Of a stretch of 64,000 nt of DNA, positions 11,998-20,759 are shown in pieces (positions within the stretch are counted from its first letter, which is position 1; every line of letters begins with the position of its first letter). Source of the stretch: Microbacterium sp. SORGH_AS_0888 (lineage in GTDB: Bacteria > Actinomycetota > Actinomycetes > Actinomycetales > Microbacteriaceae); the NCBI RefSeq assembly GCF_030818905.1, contig NZ_JAUTAZ010000001.1:1178001-1242000 (forward strand), read 5' to 3'. A program made the translations under genes and the position numbers. The notes beneath the pieces are model-generated. The model was not told where the DNA came from and ran no database searches. It was given only the letters and a program-made list of their open reading frames with translations.

Positions 11998-13050
11998 TCA
12001 CTTCGAGACGACGGTGACCGTCATCGTCGAGGTGTAGGTGCCCGCCGGAGTGCCCACCGGAGCGGCCAGGGTCAGCGCAGCGTTCAGGTTGGTCACGCCG
12101 ACACCGGCTCCTGCCGCCGCCTCGGCGAACTTGGCGGCGGTGGTCGAGCCGACGAGCGAGGCGACTGTCGTGACACCGGGTGCGGTCGAGCCGGACACGA
12201 TGGCCGGGACGATCGACAGCGCGTTCGGATTGAACACGTTGCTGCCGCTCGCGAACTGGGCGACCGACGCGTTGACGGTCCAGCCCGGCTTCGCGGAGTA
12301 GCGCTTGTCGTTCACGGAGAAGGTGGGCAGCGTGCCGGTCGCGGTCGACTGACCATTGGCGATCGTCGCGCTCCCGAGCGCAGCGGTCGCGCCCGAGGGG
12401 ACCGTCAGCGAGAGCGCGCCGTCGGGCGGCAGGACGACGGGCGCGCTCAGCGCGATGTCGCCCGTGGTGTCCGCCGCAGGCTGCGGCGCGATCGCGGTCG
12501 GGTAGTCGTACGTCCACGCGCCGCTGCCCGCGGTGATGTGGACGTGGACGAACGCGCCGAGACCGACGAACGTCACGCCGTTGTTCTTGGTGTACGCGAT
12601 GCCCAGGCTGTAGTCGCCGCCGGCGGCCTTGACCGCGCCGAAGGTGCTGGCCGGGAACTGCGAGAGCTGGGCGGTCGGCTGGTAGGCGCGCTTGGTGCCG
12701 GGCTCGAAGCCGATGTCGACCTTGGACAGCCACTGCGAGATCGTCGACTCGCCACCGTAAGGGGCGATGAAGATGTACGTCGACGTCGCGTCGGACGGAG
12801 CATCGGCGAAACGCTGGTCGGGATCGGTCGGCGACGGGGCGGCGACGAGCCCGGAGGTGTACTCGAGCTGCGTGCCGGAGGGGACCACCGCGCCCGTGTC
12901 CAGCGAGTAGAGGAAGTAGGGCTCGGGCGTGCCATCGGGGGTCCAGTCGCCCACGGCGGCGTTGGCCGCCGTGGCGCTGAGACCAGCCGCACCGAGGCCC
13001 ACCGAGACGGCGAGCACCGCGGCGGCGGCCTTCTTGAGGGAGATCTTCAT
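11998..13050 (-). CDS. WxL-like secreted surface protein
   Basis: A 350-residue secreted protein with signal peptide (about 1-32, ending TAANA|A). The C-terminal 150 residues resemble the WxL cell-wall-binding domain: LSLTVPSGATAALG, a PGWTVNASVAQF motif where W-T-V stands for W-x-L, and the ending PVGTPAGTYTSTMTVTVVSK. The second Trp motif of classic WxL domains is not intact. The N-terminal half (about 33-200) includes a His-containing strand (FVHVHITAG) and is not recognised. No membrane anchor or LPxTG signal is present, so retention at the surface would depend on wall or partner binding. It starts at an ATG with AAGGAA upstream, between the PstS-like and DUF916 genes. Confidence 0.65.
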   Translation of the reverse strand: MKISLKKAAAAVLAVSVGLGAAGLSATAANAAVGDWTPDGTPEPYFLYSLDTGAVVPSGTQLEYTSGLVAAPSPTDPDQRFADAPSDATSTYIFIAPYGGESTISQWLSKVDIGFEPGTKRAYQPTAQLSQFPASTFGAVKAAGGDYSLGIAYTKNNGVTFVGLGAFVHVHITAGSGAWTYDYPTAIAPQPAADTTGDIALSAPVVLPPDGALSLTVPSGATAALGSATIANGQSTATGTLPTFSVNDKRYSAKPGWTVNASVAQFASGSNVFNPNALSIVPAIVSGSTAPGVTTVASLVGSTTAAKFAEAAAGAGVGVTNLNAALTLAAPVGTPAGTYTSTMTVTVVSK

Positions 13051-13079
13051 GTCAGTTCTGTTCCTTATCCGATGCGGGA

Positions 13080-14171
13080 TCACAGGGTGGCGAAGGCGTA
13101 GATGGGCGCCGTCGATGACGGGGCCAGGAAGCCGAACTTCTCCTTCACGCGGCGCGGCGAGCCGGACAGCGTGGCGGTGAAGTTGGTGAGGCTGGTTCCG
13201 AGGCTGGAGTTCACCAGCGCGGCCAGGGTGGGGTCGTACTTCGCATCGCCCGAGGTGATGCGCGCGCGCTCGACGACGAGATAGGTGTCGCGACCGAACG
13301 TGGTGTTCGCGTAGTAGGCCGAGTTGGGCACCGTCGAGGTGCCGGCGCCCGAGACCGGCGCCACGCCCGAGACAGGGCTGCCGAGGCTCACCGAGGCACC
13401 GCCCAGAGTGGACGGCGCGGCGCCGGTGGACTGGGCCGTCCAGCTCGCCACGGAGAAGGGGATGATCTGGTTCGCCCCGAGCACGGTGGCGTCGTTCTCC
13501 GCCGTCGTGTTGCCGCTGTCGAAGCCCGCAGGCAGGGCGGGGCTGCCGATCGCGGAGAGGAAGAACGAACGGGTTCCCGAGCCGACCTGCGGCAGACGCG
13601 GAGTGACCGCGACACCGTCGATCGAGGTGAGCGTGCCCTCGTAGACCTGCTTCAGCTGCGCGGGCGTGAGGTTGGCCCACGCCGAGGTGCCGCCCGTGTA
13701 GATGTAGGCGACCGCGTCACGGCCGAAGGGGATGTAGGCGAGCTTGCCGTCCGCGTTGGCGTTGCTGCCGGCACCGCTGGAGGACCGGGCGATGTCGATC
13801 TGACCGGTGATCGTCGCACCGTTCCACGCTGCCCCGGTGATGGAGGCACGCAGAGCGGTGACACCGTTGCCCGATCCCGAGGGGCGGAGGAAGTACGGAC
13901 CCGTGGGCTTGGTCTGGATCATGCTGCCCGTGCCCGTGCTGGGGAAGGCATTGAAGGATCCGATGGTCTCGCCGGAAGCGGTCACGCGGACGCGCGGTCC
14001 GGTGATCGTGGTTCCGTTTGCGAGGGCGTTGGCCGCGTCCTGGAGCGTGTCCGAACCGACCATGACATAGCTGTTGGAGACGACGTCGGCGTTGGCCGAG
14101 CTCGCCACGATGCCACCGGCCACCATGACGCCGAGCGCCGCGGTGACAGCGGCGAACCGCTTGAACTTCAT
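13080..14171 (-). CDS. PstS-like secreted substrate-binding protein
   Basis: A 363-residue protein with a signal peptide (about 1-28, ending SANA|D) followed by a periplasmic-binding-protein fold of the PstS type: MVGSDTLQDAANAL at the N-terminus, RPSGSGNGVTALRAS, QIDIARSSS, LAYIPFGRDAVAYI and LTPAQLKQVYEGT. These correspond to the phosphate-contacting loops of PstS, although the residues differ from the canonical pstS at 16852. It has neither lipobox nor C-terminal membrane segment, unlike the other two binding proteins here, so it should be released or held non-covalently. The ligand is unknown; an organic phosphate is one possibility. Confidence 0.75.
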   Translation of the reverse strand: MKFKRFAAVTAALGVMVAGGIVASSANADVVSNSYVMVGSDTLQDAANALANGTTITGPRVRVTASGETIGSFNAFPSTGTGSMIQTKPTGPYFLRPSGSGNGVTALRASITGAAWNGATITGQIDIARSSSGAGSNANADGKLAYIPFGRDAVAYIYTGGTSAWANLTPAQLKQVYEGTLTSIDGVAVTPRLPQVGSGTRSFFLSAIGSPALPAGFDSGNTTAENDATVLGANQIIPFSVASWTAQSTGAAPSTLGGASVSLGSPVSGVAPVSGAGTSTVPNSAYYANTTFGRDTYLVVERARITSGDAKYDPTLAALVNSSLGTSLTNFTATLSGSPRRVKEKFGFLAPSSTAPIYAFATL

Positions 14172-14213
14172 GAGCTTCTCTTTCTTTCGGGTTGGGAAGG
14201 TGCGTCGGAAGAG

Positions 14214-16704
14214 TCAGGGGCGGCGCAGACGGCCGACGAACGGAACGGCACCGGCCGCCGCCACGCCGGCGAGCACGCTGAGCGGCAGAGCACTCGAGAG
14301 CGGCCCGAGGTCGGGATCCGCCGGGGTCGATCCGGACGAGAGCGCCTTCGCGGATACGCCGGACGCGGCGGGGTCGGCGCGGGCCGCAGCGGGCGCCGGG
14401 GCCGCAGCGGCCGCCGCGGGCTTCGGGACCGCCGCGGCGGGCGCGCTCGCGGCTGCCGCGGCGGCAGCCGGTGGCGACGCCGCCGTCGGCGATCTTCTCG
14501 GACGCGTCCAGGGCCTGCATGCGCCAGCTCTGCGGCAGCGGCGCATAGCCGGCCGGCAGCTGCCCCTCCTGTGCGCCGGGCGTCTGGCCGTCGCTCACGG
14601 CGTAGTGCACGAACCGGCTATAGCCCTTGCGAACGCTGGCCGAGTTCACTGCGACGTTCGTCGCCGCGTACACCGGGATGGCGAGCGGATACGCGGACAT
14701 CGCGTCCGCGGACGTCCGATCGGCGGCGGCGCGGGAGGATGCGTCGAAACTCACCACCTGCGGCTGTCCGGGGACCGGGGTCATCACCGCGGCGGCTGCG
14801 GACAGCGCGGCCGCCGTCGGCGTCACGTAGGAGCCGGCCGGGTTGCGCAGCGCCGCCGTCACTGTCGAGTAGCGACTCGCCGCGGAGGTGTCGGTCAGCG
14901 CGATCACGCTGCGCTCGCCCACGAGCTTGCGGGGGTTCTTCGTGTACCGCGGCGGCTGGGCGGTCGGGTCCCAGTCGCCCAACGTCACACCGTCACCCCG
15001 GAGGGTCAGGTACGCGCCCGACGCGAGGTCGGAGATGAACGGGCGCCAGGTGACGGAGTTGAGCGCCTGCGGCTGACCGGAGTACAGCTCGCTCGGATCG
15101 ACCTTCGGGAAGTCCGAGCGCGGAAGGTCCAACGGAGAGCCGTTCGGGTTGACGGTGGCGTCAGTCGAGGCGTAAGGATTGACCTTCATCCCCCATTCGT
15201 CTGGCGTCCCGGACAGGAAGGCGCGGGCGTCGGCGTCGGCGAGGATGTACTTCCAGATCGCCTCGGCGTATCCGGAGCGCCCCTGCGTCACCATGAGATC
15301 CGAGACGGAGGCACTCACGATCGCCTGATCACGCCACACCGCGTCGTTGATGGCGAGGAAGTCGGGATCGAACAGCAGGTTCCGAGGATTGCCGGCGAGA
15401 TACAGGGCGTTCGTCGGGAGCGAGCCCGTGTACGACGACGTGAGGAGCTTCGCCAGCAGCCGCGGCGTGAGGTTCATGGACGTCAGCGGCTGCCGTGCCC
15501 GAGCCTGCGCCTGGGCCGGCGCGTTCGAGGACGGGAACTGGTCGATGGCGAAAGTCACCGCTACGCCCGTGAGGGCGATCGGCGCATAGGTCAGGTTGTC
15601 CGTGGCACCGCCGCTCGTCTCGAGCGCGCCGGAGGTGAGGGCGAGCGGGGCGTCGGGCATCGTGTTCGCGGACGCCGCGGCGTCCGCATCCGTCGTCGTC
15701 AGCAGGGTGTAGGCGTTTCCGCCTGCCGCGCCGCACAGGGCGGGCTGCCAGGACGACACCGCGTCGGAAGCGAGCTCCGATCCCGCGAGCTGCTGCTCGA
15801 CGGCGCCAATCGCGCAGTGCTCGCCCACGGGCTGGAAGTCGAGTCGTACGGCGAGTCGATGTTGCCAGACGTCTGCGAACAGCGGCGATCTGGTGTTGGT
15901 GCCCGAGCCCCGGGGAACGATGACGAGCCAGCAGGGCTTCCCCGTCCCCGAGGCGGCAGCGCCGCTCTCCGACGCGCCGCAGCCGAGCCCCGGCGCCTGC
16001 AGGGCGGTCTGGGTCTCGAAGGTGATCGATCCGGTGCCGTCCGCGGCGGAGCCCGCCCACGGGATCTCGTTCGTCGTGTACTTCGTGAAGAACTGGTTCG
16101 TGTTGAGGTCGACGCCGGCGATCTGCCTGCCCTGGGCGTCGACCTTCTCGATCACCGTGTTGGCCCCGGTGTCGGGATCGATCACGGCCGCCTTGAAGGG
16201 GATGCCGGTGTACGGGTGCTCGGATGCGCCGGTCGTGGTGTACAGCCGATCGGCGGGGTCGACGTCCGAAGGGCTGTCCCGGATGAGGTCTCGGGTCGCT
16301 CCCGGGGTTAGAAAGCCGCCGAACTGGCACGTCGTCCGGTCGGGTCCGAGCGTGCCGTCGGACATCTTGACGTTGCCCCAGCACTGCATGATCTGCAGGT
16401 AGCTCTCCCCACCCGTCTGACCGCTGGGGCGCGTAGAGCCGCCGGGGGCCCCGCTCCAGTCGATCGTGATCGCCTGAGCGAGCAGATTGCGGGTCTGCGA
16501 CACCTTCACACGGAGATTCGGCATCGGAGAACTGGCCCAGTTCGGGTCCTGCCCGCTGTCGCGCGCCGCCACCGTGACCGCCGAGGAGTCGTCGGCGGAG
16601 GCACCCGTGGCCAGCGACACCGACGCGATGAACACCAGTCCGAACGCGGCCGCACCGGCGATCAGCGAACGCAGCCAAATGCGCCCTCGGCCTTGATGAT
16701 TCAC
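14214..16704 (-). pseudogene. Large PstS-like, C-terminally anchored surface protein with an apparent frameshift
   Basis: From the GTG at 16704 a signal peptide (about 1-38) leads into roughly 735 residues with binding-protein-like features near the C-terminal side (YPLAIPVYAATN, QLPAGYAPLPQSW). Near 14465-14490 the coding signal jumps frame: the first frame loses sense after ALDASEKIADGG, while the next frame continues with an alanine-rich linker, a membrane segment (LPLSVLAGVAAAGAVPFV) and a basic end RLRRP, then a stop at 14214. The whole span is one base longer than a multiple of three. The linker plus anchor mirrors the end of PstS at 16852, so the intact protein would be about 829 residues. 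Sequencing error in the GC-rich linker, true inactivation, or phase variation are all possible. Confidence 0.65.
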
Positions 16705-16851
16705 TGCTCGACACCCCAGTTCCGGCCGCTCCGGCAGCCTCGGGGCAAAGCTAGAGATCCGGTACGAATCGGCTATGTCCAGCCTGGGAACACCGGATTC
16801 GGGCAGACGGCCAGTGACCGAGCGGCGCGTGAACGACGGGTGACGCCGACG

Positions 16852-18321
16852 TCACCGCTTGGCACGACGCAGCAGCAGCGGCGGCAGGACGACGACGGCC
16901 AACAGCATGATGCCCGCGATCGCCATCCCGACCTGGGCCGGGCCCCACGCGTGGGAGGCGAGCGCGAACCGGGACGACGTCGCAGCGGCACCCGCTCCGG
17001 AACCGGAGACCAGGTTCCCGTTGGCGTCATAGACGGCGTCGCCGGTTCCCGCGGCTACGCCGGCCGCCGCGGTCGCGGTCGCGGCGGCCGCTTCGCCCCC
17101 TCCTGCACCGCCGGCGCCGTTTCCGCCGGCGGCCCCGTCGGGGGCCGCCCCGGTGTTCGTGCAGGTGTTGGCGTCGAAATCGCCCACGTTCGACCCCGGC
17201 ACTCGCTTGATCTGGGCGAATGCCGCCGTGACGAGGTTCATCGGCAGCGGCGAGTAGCCGAGCGGCCCCGCCTGATCCTGGCCGTCGCAGAGGACGTACT
17301 TCAGGAACGCGCCCAGGGTGGCGCCCTTCTGCGCCGTGAAGATTCCGCCGGGAGCCGTGGGGACGATCATGTACGAGTAACTGGAGATGGGGTAGGACGA
17401 GGGATCCCCGTTGTTGTAGACGTCGTCGAGGATCTGCGTGAGGTAGTCCGGCGACGACGAGTCCTCGTTGATCCGAGCGCGGGTCAGCGCGATCGCGACG
17501 TTGGACGCCGTGGGCTGCACGTAGTTGCCGGCGGGGTTCTGCACGCTCACCACGGGGAACCCCGATTTCAGGGCGTAGGAGTACTCGACGTATGTGATCG
17601 AGCCTTCGCCGTACCCCTGCGCGACGTACCCCGAGACGCCGAGCGAGCCGCTCTGCGCCTTGGAGTTGGGCAGCCTGTTGGCCGGGAAGTACGAGGTCAT
17701 GCCGTTCGGCAGGATCGAGGAGGAGACCGACGGGTACTGAGTCGACATCCACTTGGTGAACTGCGCCGTCGAGCCGGAGCCGTCGGAGCGCACGACCGGC
17801 GTGATCTGTTTCTCCGGCAGATCCAGACCGGGGTTCGCGCCCGTGATGGCCGGGTCGTTCCACTTCGTGATCTGGCCGGCGAAGATCCTGGCGATCGTCT
17901 CACCGGACAGCTGCAGGCTCGTCACCTGTTTGCCCGCGACCTTGACGTTGTACATGAGCGAGGTGCCGCCGGCCACGATCGGCAGGTAGGCGTAGCCGCG
18001 TGGCGGGTTCTCGGGAACCGGGTTGTCGGGAGTCGACTGCGTCTGGAACGGGATCTCGCTGATCGCGAAATCGACCGTGCCGTTGATGAAGTCGCTGCGT
18101 CCCGCCGACGAGCCGTTGCCGGAGTAGTTCACGGTCATGCCGTAGTTGCTGGCGACGTTGCGGCGCCACTGGTCGAGCGCATTCTGCGACCATGTCGAGC
18201 CGGAGCCGGCGATGGCGACGTAGGAGTCGGCGTGCGCCGGGACCGTGACACCCGTGACGACGCCCGCGAGCAGAAACGCGACGATGGCGCCACGGAGGAT
18301 GCGATGGGGCCGACGGTTCAC
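16852..18321 (-). CDS. pstS: Phosphate-binding protein PstS, membrane-anchored at the C-terminus
   Basis: Captures phosphate and delivers it to PstC/PstA. The 489-residue product has a signal peptide (about 1-31), then the PstS fold: GSGSTWSQNALDQW, YSGNGSSAGRSDFINGTVDFAISE and VRSDGSGSTAQFTKW carry the phosphate-contacting Ser/Thr/Asp/Arg residues. In place of the usual lipoprotein Cys, attachment comes from a Gly/Ala-rich linker (about 390-455) and a C-terminal membrane segment (MAIAGIMLLAVVVLPPLLL) with a basic RRAKR stop-transfer tail. The GTG start overlaps the pstA stop (GTGA). Confidence 0.93.
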   Translation of the reverse strand: MNRRPHRILRGAIVAFLLAGVVTGVTVPAHADSYVAIAGSGSTWSQNALDQWRRNVASNYGMTVNYSGNGSSAGRSDFINGTVDFAISEIPFQTQSTPDNPVPENPPRGYAYLPIVAGGTSLMYNVKVAGKQVTSLQLSGETIARIFAGQITKWNDPAITGANPGLDLPEKQITPVVRSDGSGSTAQFTKWMSTQYPSVSSSILPNGMTSYFPANRLPNSKAQSGSLGVSGYVAQGYGEGSITYVEYSYALKSGFPVVSVQNPAGNYVQPTASNVAIALTRARINEDSSSPDYLTQILDDVYNNGDPSSYPISSYSYMIVPTAPGGIFTAQKGATLGAFLKYVLCDGQDQAGPLGYSPLPMNLVTAAFAQIKRVPGSNVGDFDANTCTNTGAAPDGAAGGNGAGGAGGGEAAAATATAAAGVAAGTGDAVYDANGNLVSGSGAGAAATSSRFALASHAWGPAQVGMAIAGIMLLAVVVLPPLLLRRAKR

Positions 18322-19595
18322 GGCTTCTCCTGCAGACGGGTCGTTTCCGGTATCGCCCGCGAGGGGCGCGAGGCGTCGTCGTCCCCCGACGCGGCGGTCC
18401 GCCGGACCATCCGCATCAGATCGTCCTGCGAACGGCGGGCCGCGCGACGTCGCTGGCCGTCGGAGAGGACGCCGGCGCCGCGTCCGCCGATGAGGCGGGC
18501 GACGACGAACAGGCTCAGCACCAGCAGGATCAGGACCGCAGCCGTCCCGAAGCCGCGGACGATCATGCTCGGCTCCGGCGACTGGACGAAGGTGAACACC
18601 TGCAGCGGCAAGGAGATCATGGGCCCGTTGAAGGGATCCGTGTTGATCTCGGCAGTCACCCCCGAGGTGAGGAGCACGGGCGAGGTCTCGCCGATCCCGC
18701 GGGCGGTTCCGAGGATGACCGCCGTCGCGAGTCCGGACCGCGAGGTCGGGAGGACGACCCGCCACACCGTCCGCCATCGCGACGACCCCAACGCGTAGGA
18801 GGCCTCGCGCAGCTGGTGCGGCACGAGACGCAGCACGACATCGGCCGAGCGGATGATGATCGGCAGCATCATGACCGTGATCGCCAGCGAGGCGGCGAAG
18901 CCGGAGCGCTGATGGGTCACGAGCGTGACGATCGCGGCGTAGACGAACAGGCCAGCCACGATCGAGGGGAGCGCCGTCATCGCGTCCGAGATGGTGCGCA
19001 CGAAACGCGCGAACCGACCGCCGATCTCGTTGAGGAACACCGCGGTCGTGATGCCCAGCGGCACCGTGATGGCCAGGGCGATGGAGATCTGGATGAGCGT
19101 TCCCACGATCGCGTGCGCGATACCGCCCACATCGAGCGGATCGAGCGGACCGGCCAGCCGCATGGTCTGGACGAAGAAGCTGACGTTCGACAGCGCGGGC
19201 ACCCCGCGGAGCAGGGTATAGGCGACGACGAAGGCCAAGACCAGGATGACGACGCCGCCGGCGCTGTACAGCAGGACGGTGACCACACGATCGAGCACCG
19301 CCTTGGCATCTGCCCGGAGCGAGACGAGCACGGCGTAGACGACGATGAACACGAGGAATGCCACCGCGATCCAGCCGATCACGCCGGTCATCGGTGTCAG
19401 CCACCCGAACAGCAAGGTCGCGACCGCTGCGGCGGCGAGCAGGGCGCCGACGACGTTGAACCCGTCCTCGAGGGCCGCTCTGCCGGGGCGACGCCGCTCG
19501 GGCCTGGGCCCTTCGACGGGAGCGGGCGTCGTCGTGCGGACGGAGTCAGACCGTACGGCCTGCCGCGGCGACGTGGACTCATCGATCATCGTCAT
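18318..19595 (-). CDS. pstA: Phosphate ABC transporter permease PstA
   Basis: One of the two membrane channel subunits of phosphate import. The 425-residue product is longer than the usual 280-300: about 70 cytoplasmic residues come first, then two extra membrane segments (about 50-95), then the permease core with the binding-protein-dependent loop REASYALGSSRWRTVWRVVLP that contacts PstB. The C-terminus adds about 40 charged residues. Start (ATGA overlap with pstC stop) and stop (GTGA overlap with pstS) indicate tight translational coupling. Confidence 0.93.
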   Translation of the reverse strand: MTMIDESTSPRQAVRSDSVRTTTPAPVEGPRPERRRPGRAALEDGFNVVGALLAAAAVATLLFGWLTPMTGVIGWIAVAFLVFIVVYAVLVSLRADAKAVLDRVVTVLLYSAGGVVILVLAFVVAYTLLRGVPALSNVSFFVQTMRLAGPLDPLDVGGIAHAIVGTLIQISIALAITVPLGITTAVFLNEIGGRFARFVRTISDAMTALPSIVAGLFVYAAIVTLVTHQRSGFAASLAITVMMLPIIIRSADVVLRLVPHQLREASYALGSSRWRTVWRVVLPTSRSGLATAVILGTARGIGETSPVLLTSGVTAEINTDPFNGPMISLPLQVFTFVQSPEPSMIVRGFGTAAVLILLVLSLFVVARLIGGRGAGVLSDGQRRRAARRSQDDLMRMVRRTAASGDDDASRPSRAIPETTRLQEKP

Positions 19596-20623
19596 CCGTT
19601 GCTCTCCGCCCCGGAACGCGAACGAGCGACGATGGATGACGCGCTGAAGTTGATCACGAGCGTGATGAGGAACAGCGCGAGTCCGGCCGCCATGAGGGCC
19701 GACAGCCCGAACTCGTTGGACTCGCCGTAACGGAGCGCGATGAGAGCCGACACCGAGTTGGTTCCGGTCTTCAGGACCTGCCAGTTGATCGTGAAGATCG
19801 GGGAGATGATCATGTACACCGCGATGGTCTCGCCGAGCGCTCGTCCGAGACCGAGCATCATGCCCCCGATCACACCGCCGCGTCCGAATGGCAGGACGAC
19901 CGTGCGGATCATCCCCCAGCGCGTGGACCCGAGCGCGAGCGCGCCCTCGCGCTCCCCGACGGGTGCCTGTGAGAACGCCTCCCGCATGATGGAGGTCTGA
20001 GTGGGCAGCACCATGAGAGCGACGACCATGCCCGCGATGAGGGCGGAGGAGGTGAACGCGCTCGCATCCGTGAGCCGGGTGCCGTCGTCGCCGGTCACGG
20101 CGAAGATCGGTACCCAGCCGACGTAGGTCGAGATCCACTGCGAGACCGGGATGACGTTGGCCTGAAGGAACTGCACGCCCCACAGTCCGAAGACGACGCT
20201 CGGGACCGCGGCCATCAGGTCGACGATCGTGATCATGGGGCGCTTGATCGCTTCCGGCAGTACCTCGCTGATGAGCAGAGCCGTTCCGACGGCGAGCGGG
20301 AACGAGAAGCCGAGTGCGACGACGGCGATCGTGACCGTGCCGAAGAGCACGGCGGCGATGCCGAACGAGTCCGACGCTCCCTGAACGGGCTCCCACTGCT
20401 GCGTCCACAGGAAGCTCGGACCGGCTGTGGCCAGCGCCTGTCCGCCGCGCGCGGTCAGGAAGATCCCCACGGCGAGCATGATGGCGACCGTCACGCCGCC
20501 GGCCGCGTAGCAGACGGTGCGGAACACGCGGTCCGAGAACACCGGCAACGACCGCAGGGAGCGCACGGGAGCCTGCGACGAACAGTCGGCGGGAGGGATC
20601 ACCTCCGTCACGCTGTCGCTCAC
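19592..20623 (-). CDS. pstC: Phosphate ABC transporter permease PstC
   Basis: Partner of PstA in the phosphate channel. 343 residues from the GTG at 20623, chosen because GGAGG lies five bases upstream; in-frame codons further up lack a ribosome site. Six predicted membrane segments, with the ATPase-contact loop EREGALALGSTRWGMIRTVVLP and the conserved GLGRALGETIAVYMI. First gene of the run pstC-pstA-pstS-(PstS-like)-(PstS-like)-WxL-DUF916-DUF3324-sortase-like-pstB. Confidence 0.94.
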   Translation of the reverse strand: MSDSVTEVIPPADCSSQAPVRSLRSLPVFSDRVFRTVCYAAGGVTVAIMLAVGIFLTARGGQALATAGPSFLWTQQWEPVQGASDSFGIAAVLFGTVTIAVVALGFSFPLAVGTALLISEVLPEAIKRPMITIVDLMAAVPSVVFGLWGVQFLQANVIPVSQWISTYVGWVPIFAVTGDDGTRLTDASAFTSSALIAGMVVALMVLPTQTSIMREAFSQAPVGEREGALALGSTRWGMIRTVVLPFGRGGVIGGMMLGLGRALGETIAVYMIISPIFTINWQVLKTGTNSVSALIALRYGESNEFGLSALMAAGLALFLITLVINFSASSIVARSRSGAESNG

Positions 20624-20673
20624 GCGTTCCTCCGCACTTCGGACACGCGGACGCATCCCCAGGGTTCGGATGT

Positions 20674-20707
20674 CAGCATCTCGGCGGCATCTGAACGCGA
20701 GATGCTG
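20674..20707 (-). terminator. Hairpin between the kinase gene and pstC
   Basis: Perfect 10-bp inverted repeat CAGCATCTCG / CGAGATGCTG around a 14-base loop in the 136-base gap between the kinase stop and pstC. It may terminate the kinase transcript or be an operator ahead of pstC. Minus-strand GGTCACGGCGC and GTTCAGATGCC nearby sit 33 bases (three 11-base units) apart and vaguely recall PHO-box repeats, but the match is weak. Confidence 0.45.
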
Positions 20708-20759
20708 CACGGGTGTCTGCGCCGTGACCGGATGCGCCTGCGCAGGTGACGACGTCCGT

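Noticed and set aside
13717..14213. Continuation of the large PstS-like frame into the following gene
   Set aside because: After about 14480 this frame is antisense-like Arg/Gly-rich sequence and then overlaps the small PstS-like gene in another frame; the alternative frame gives a linker and membrane anchor.
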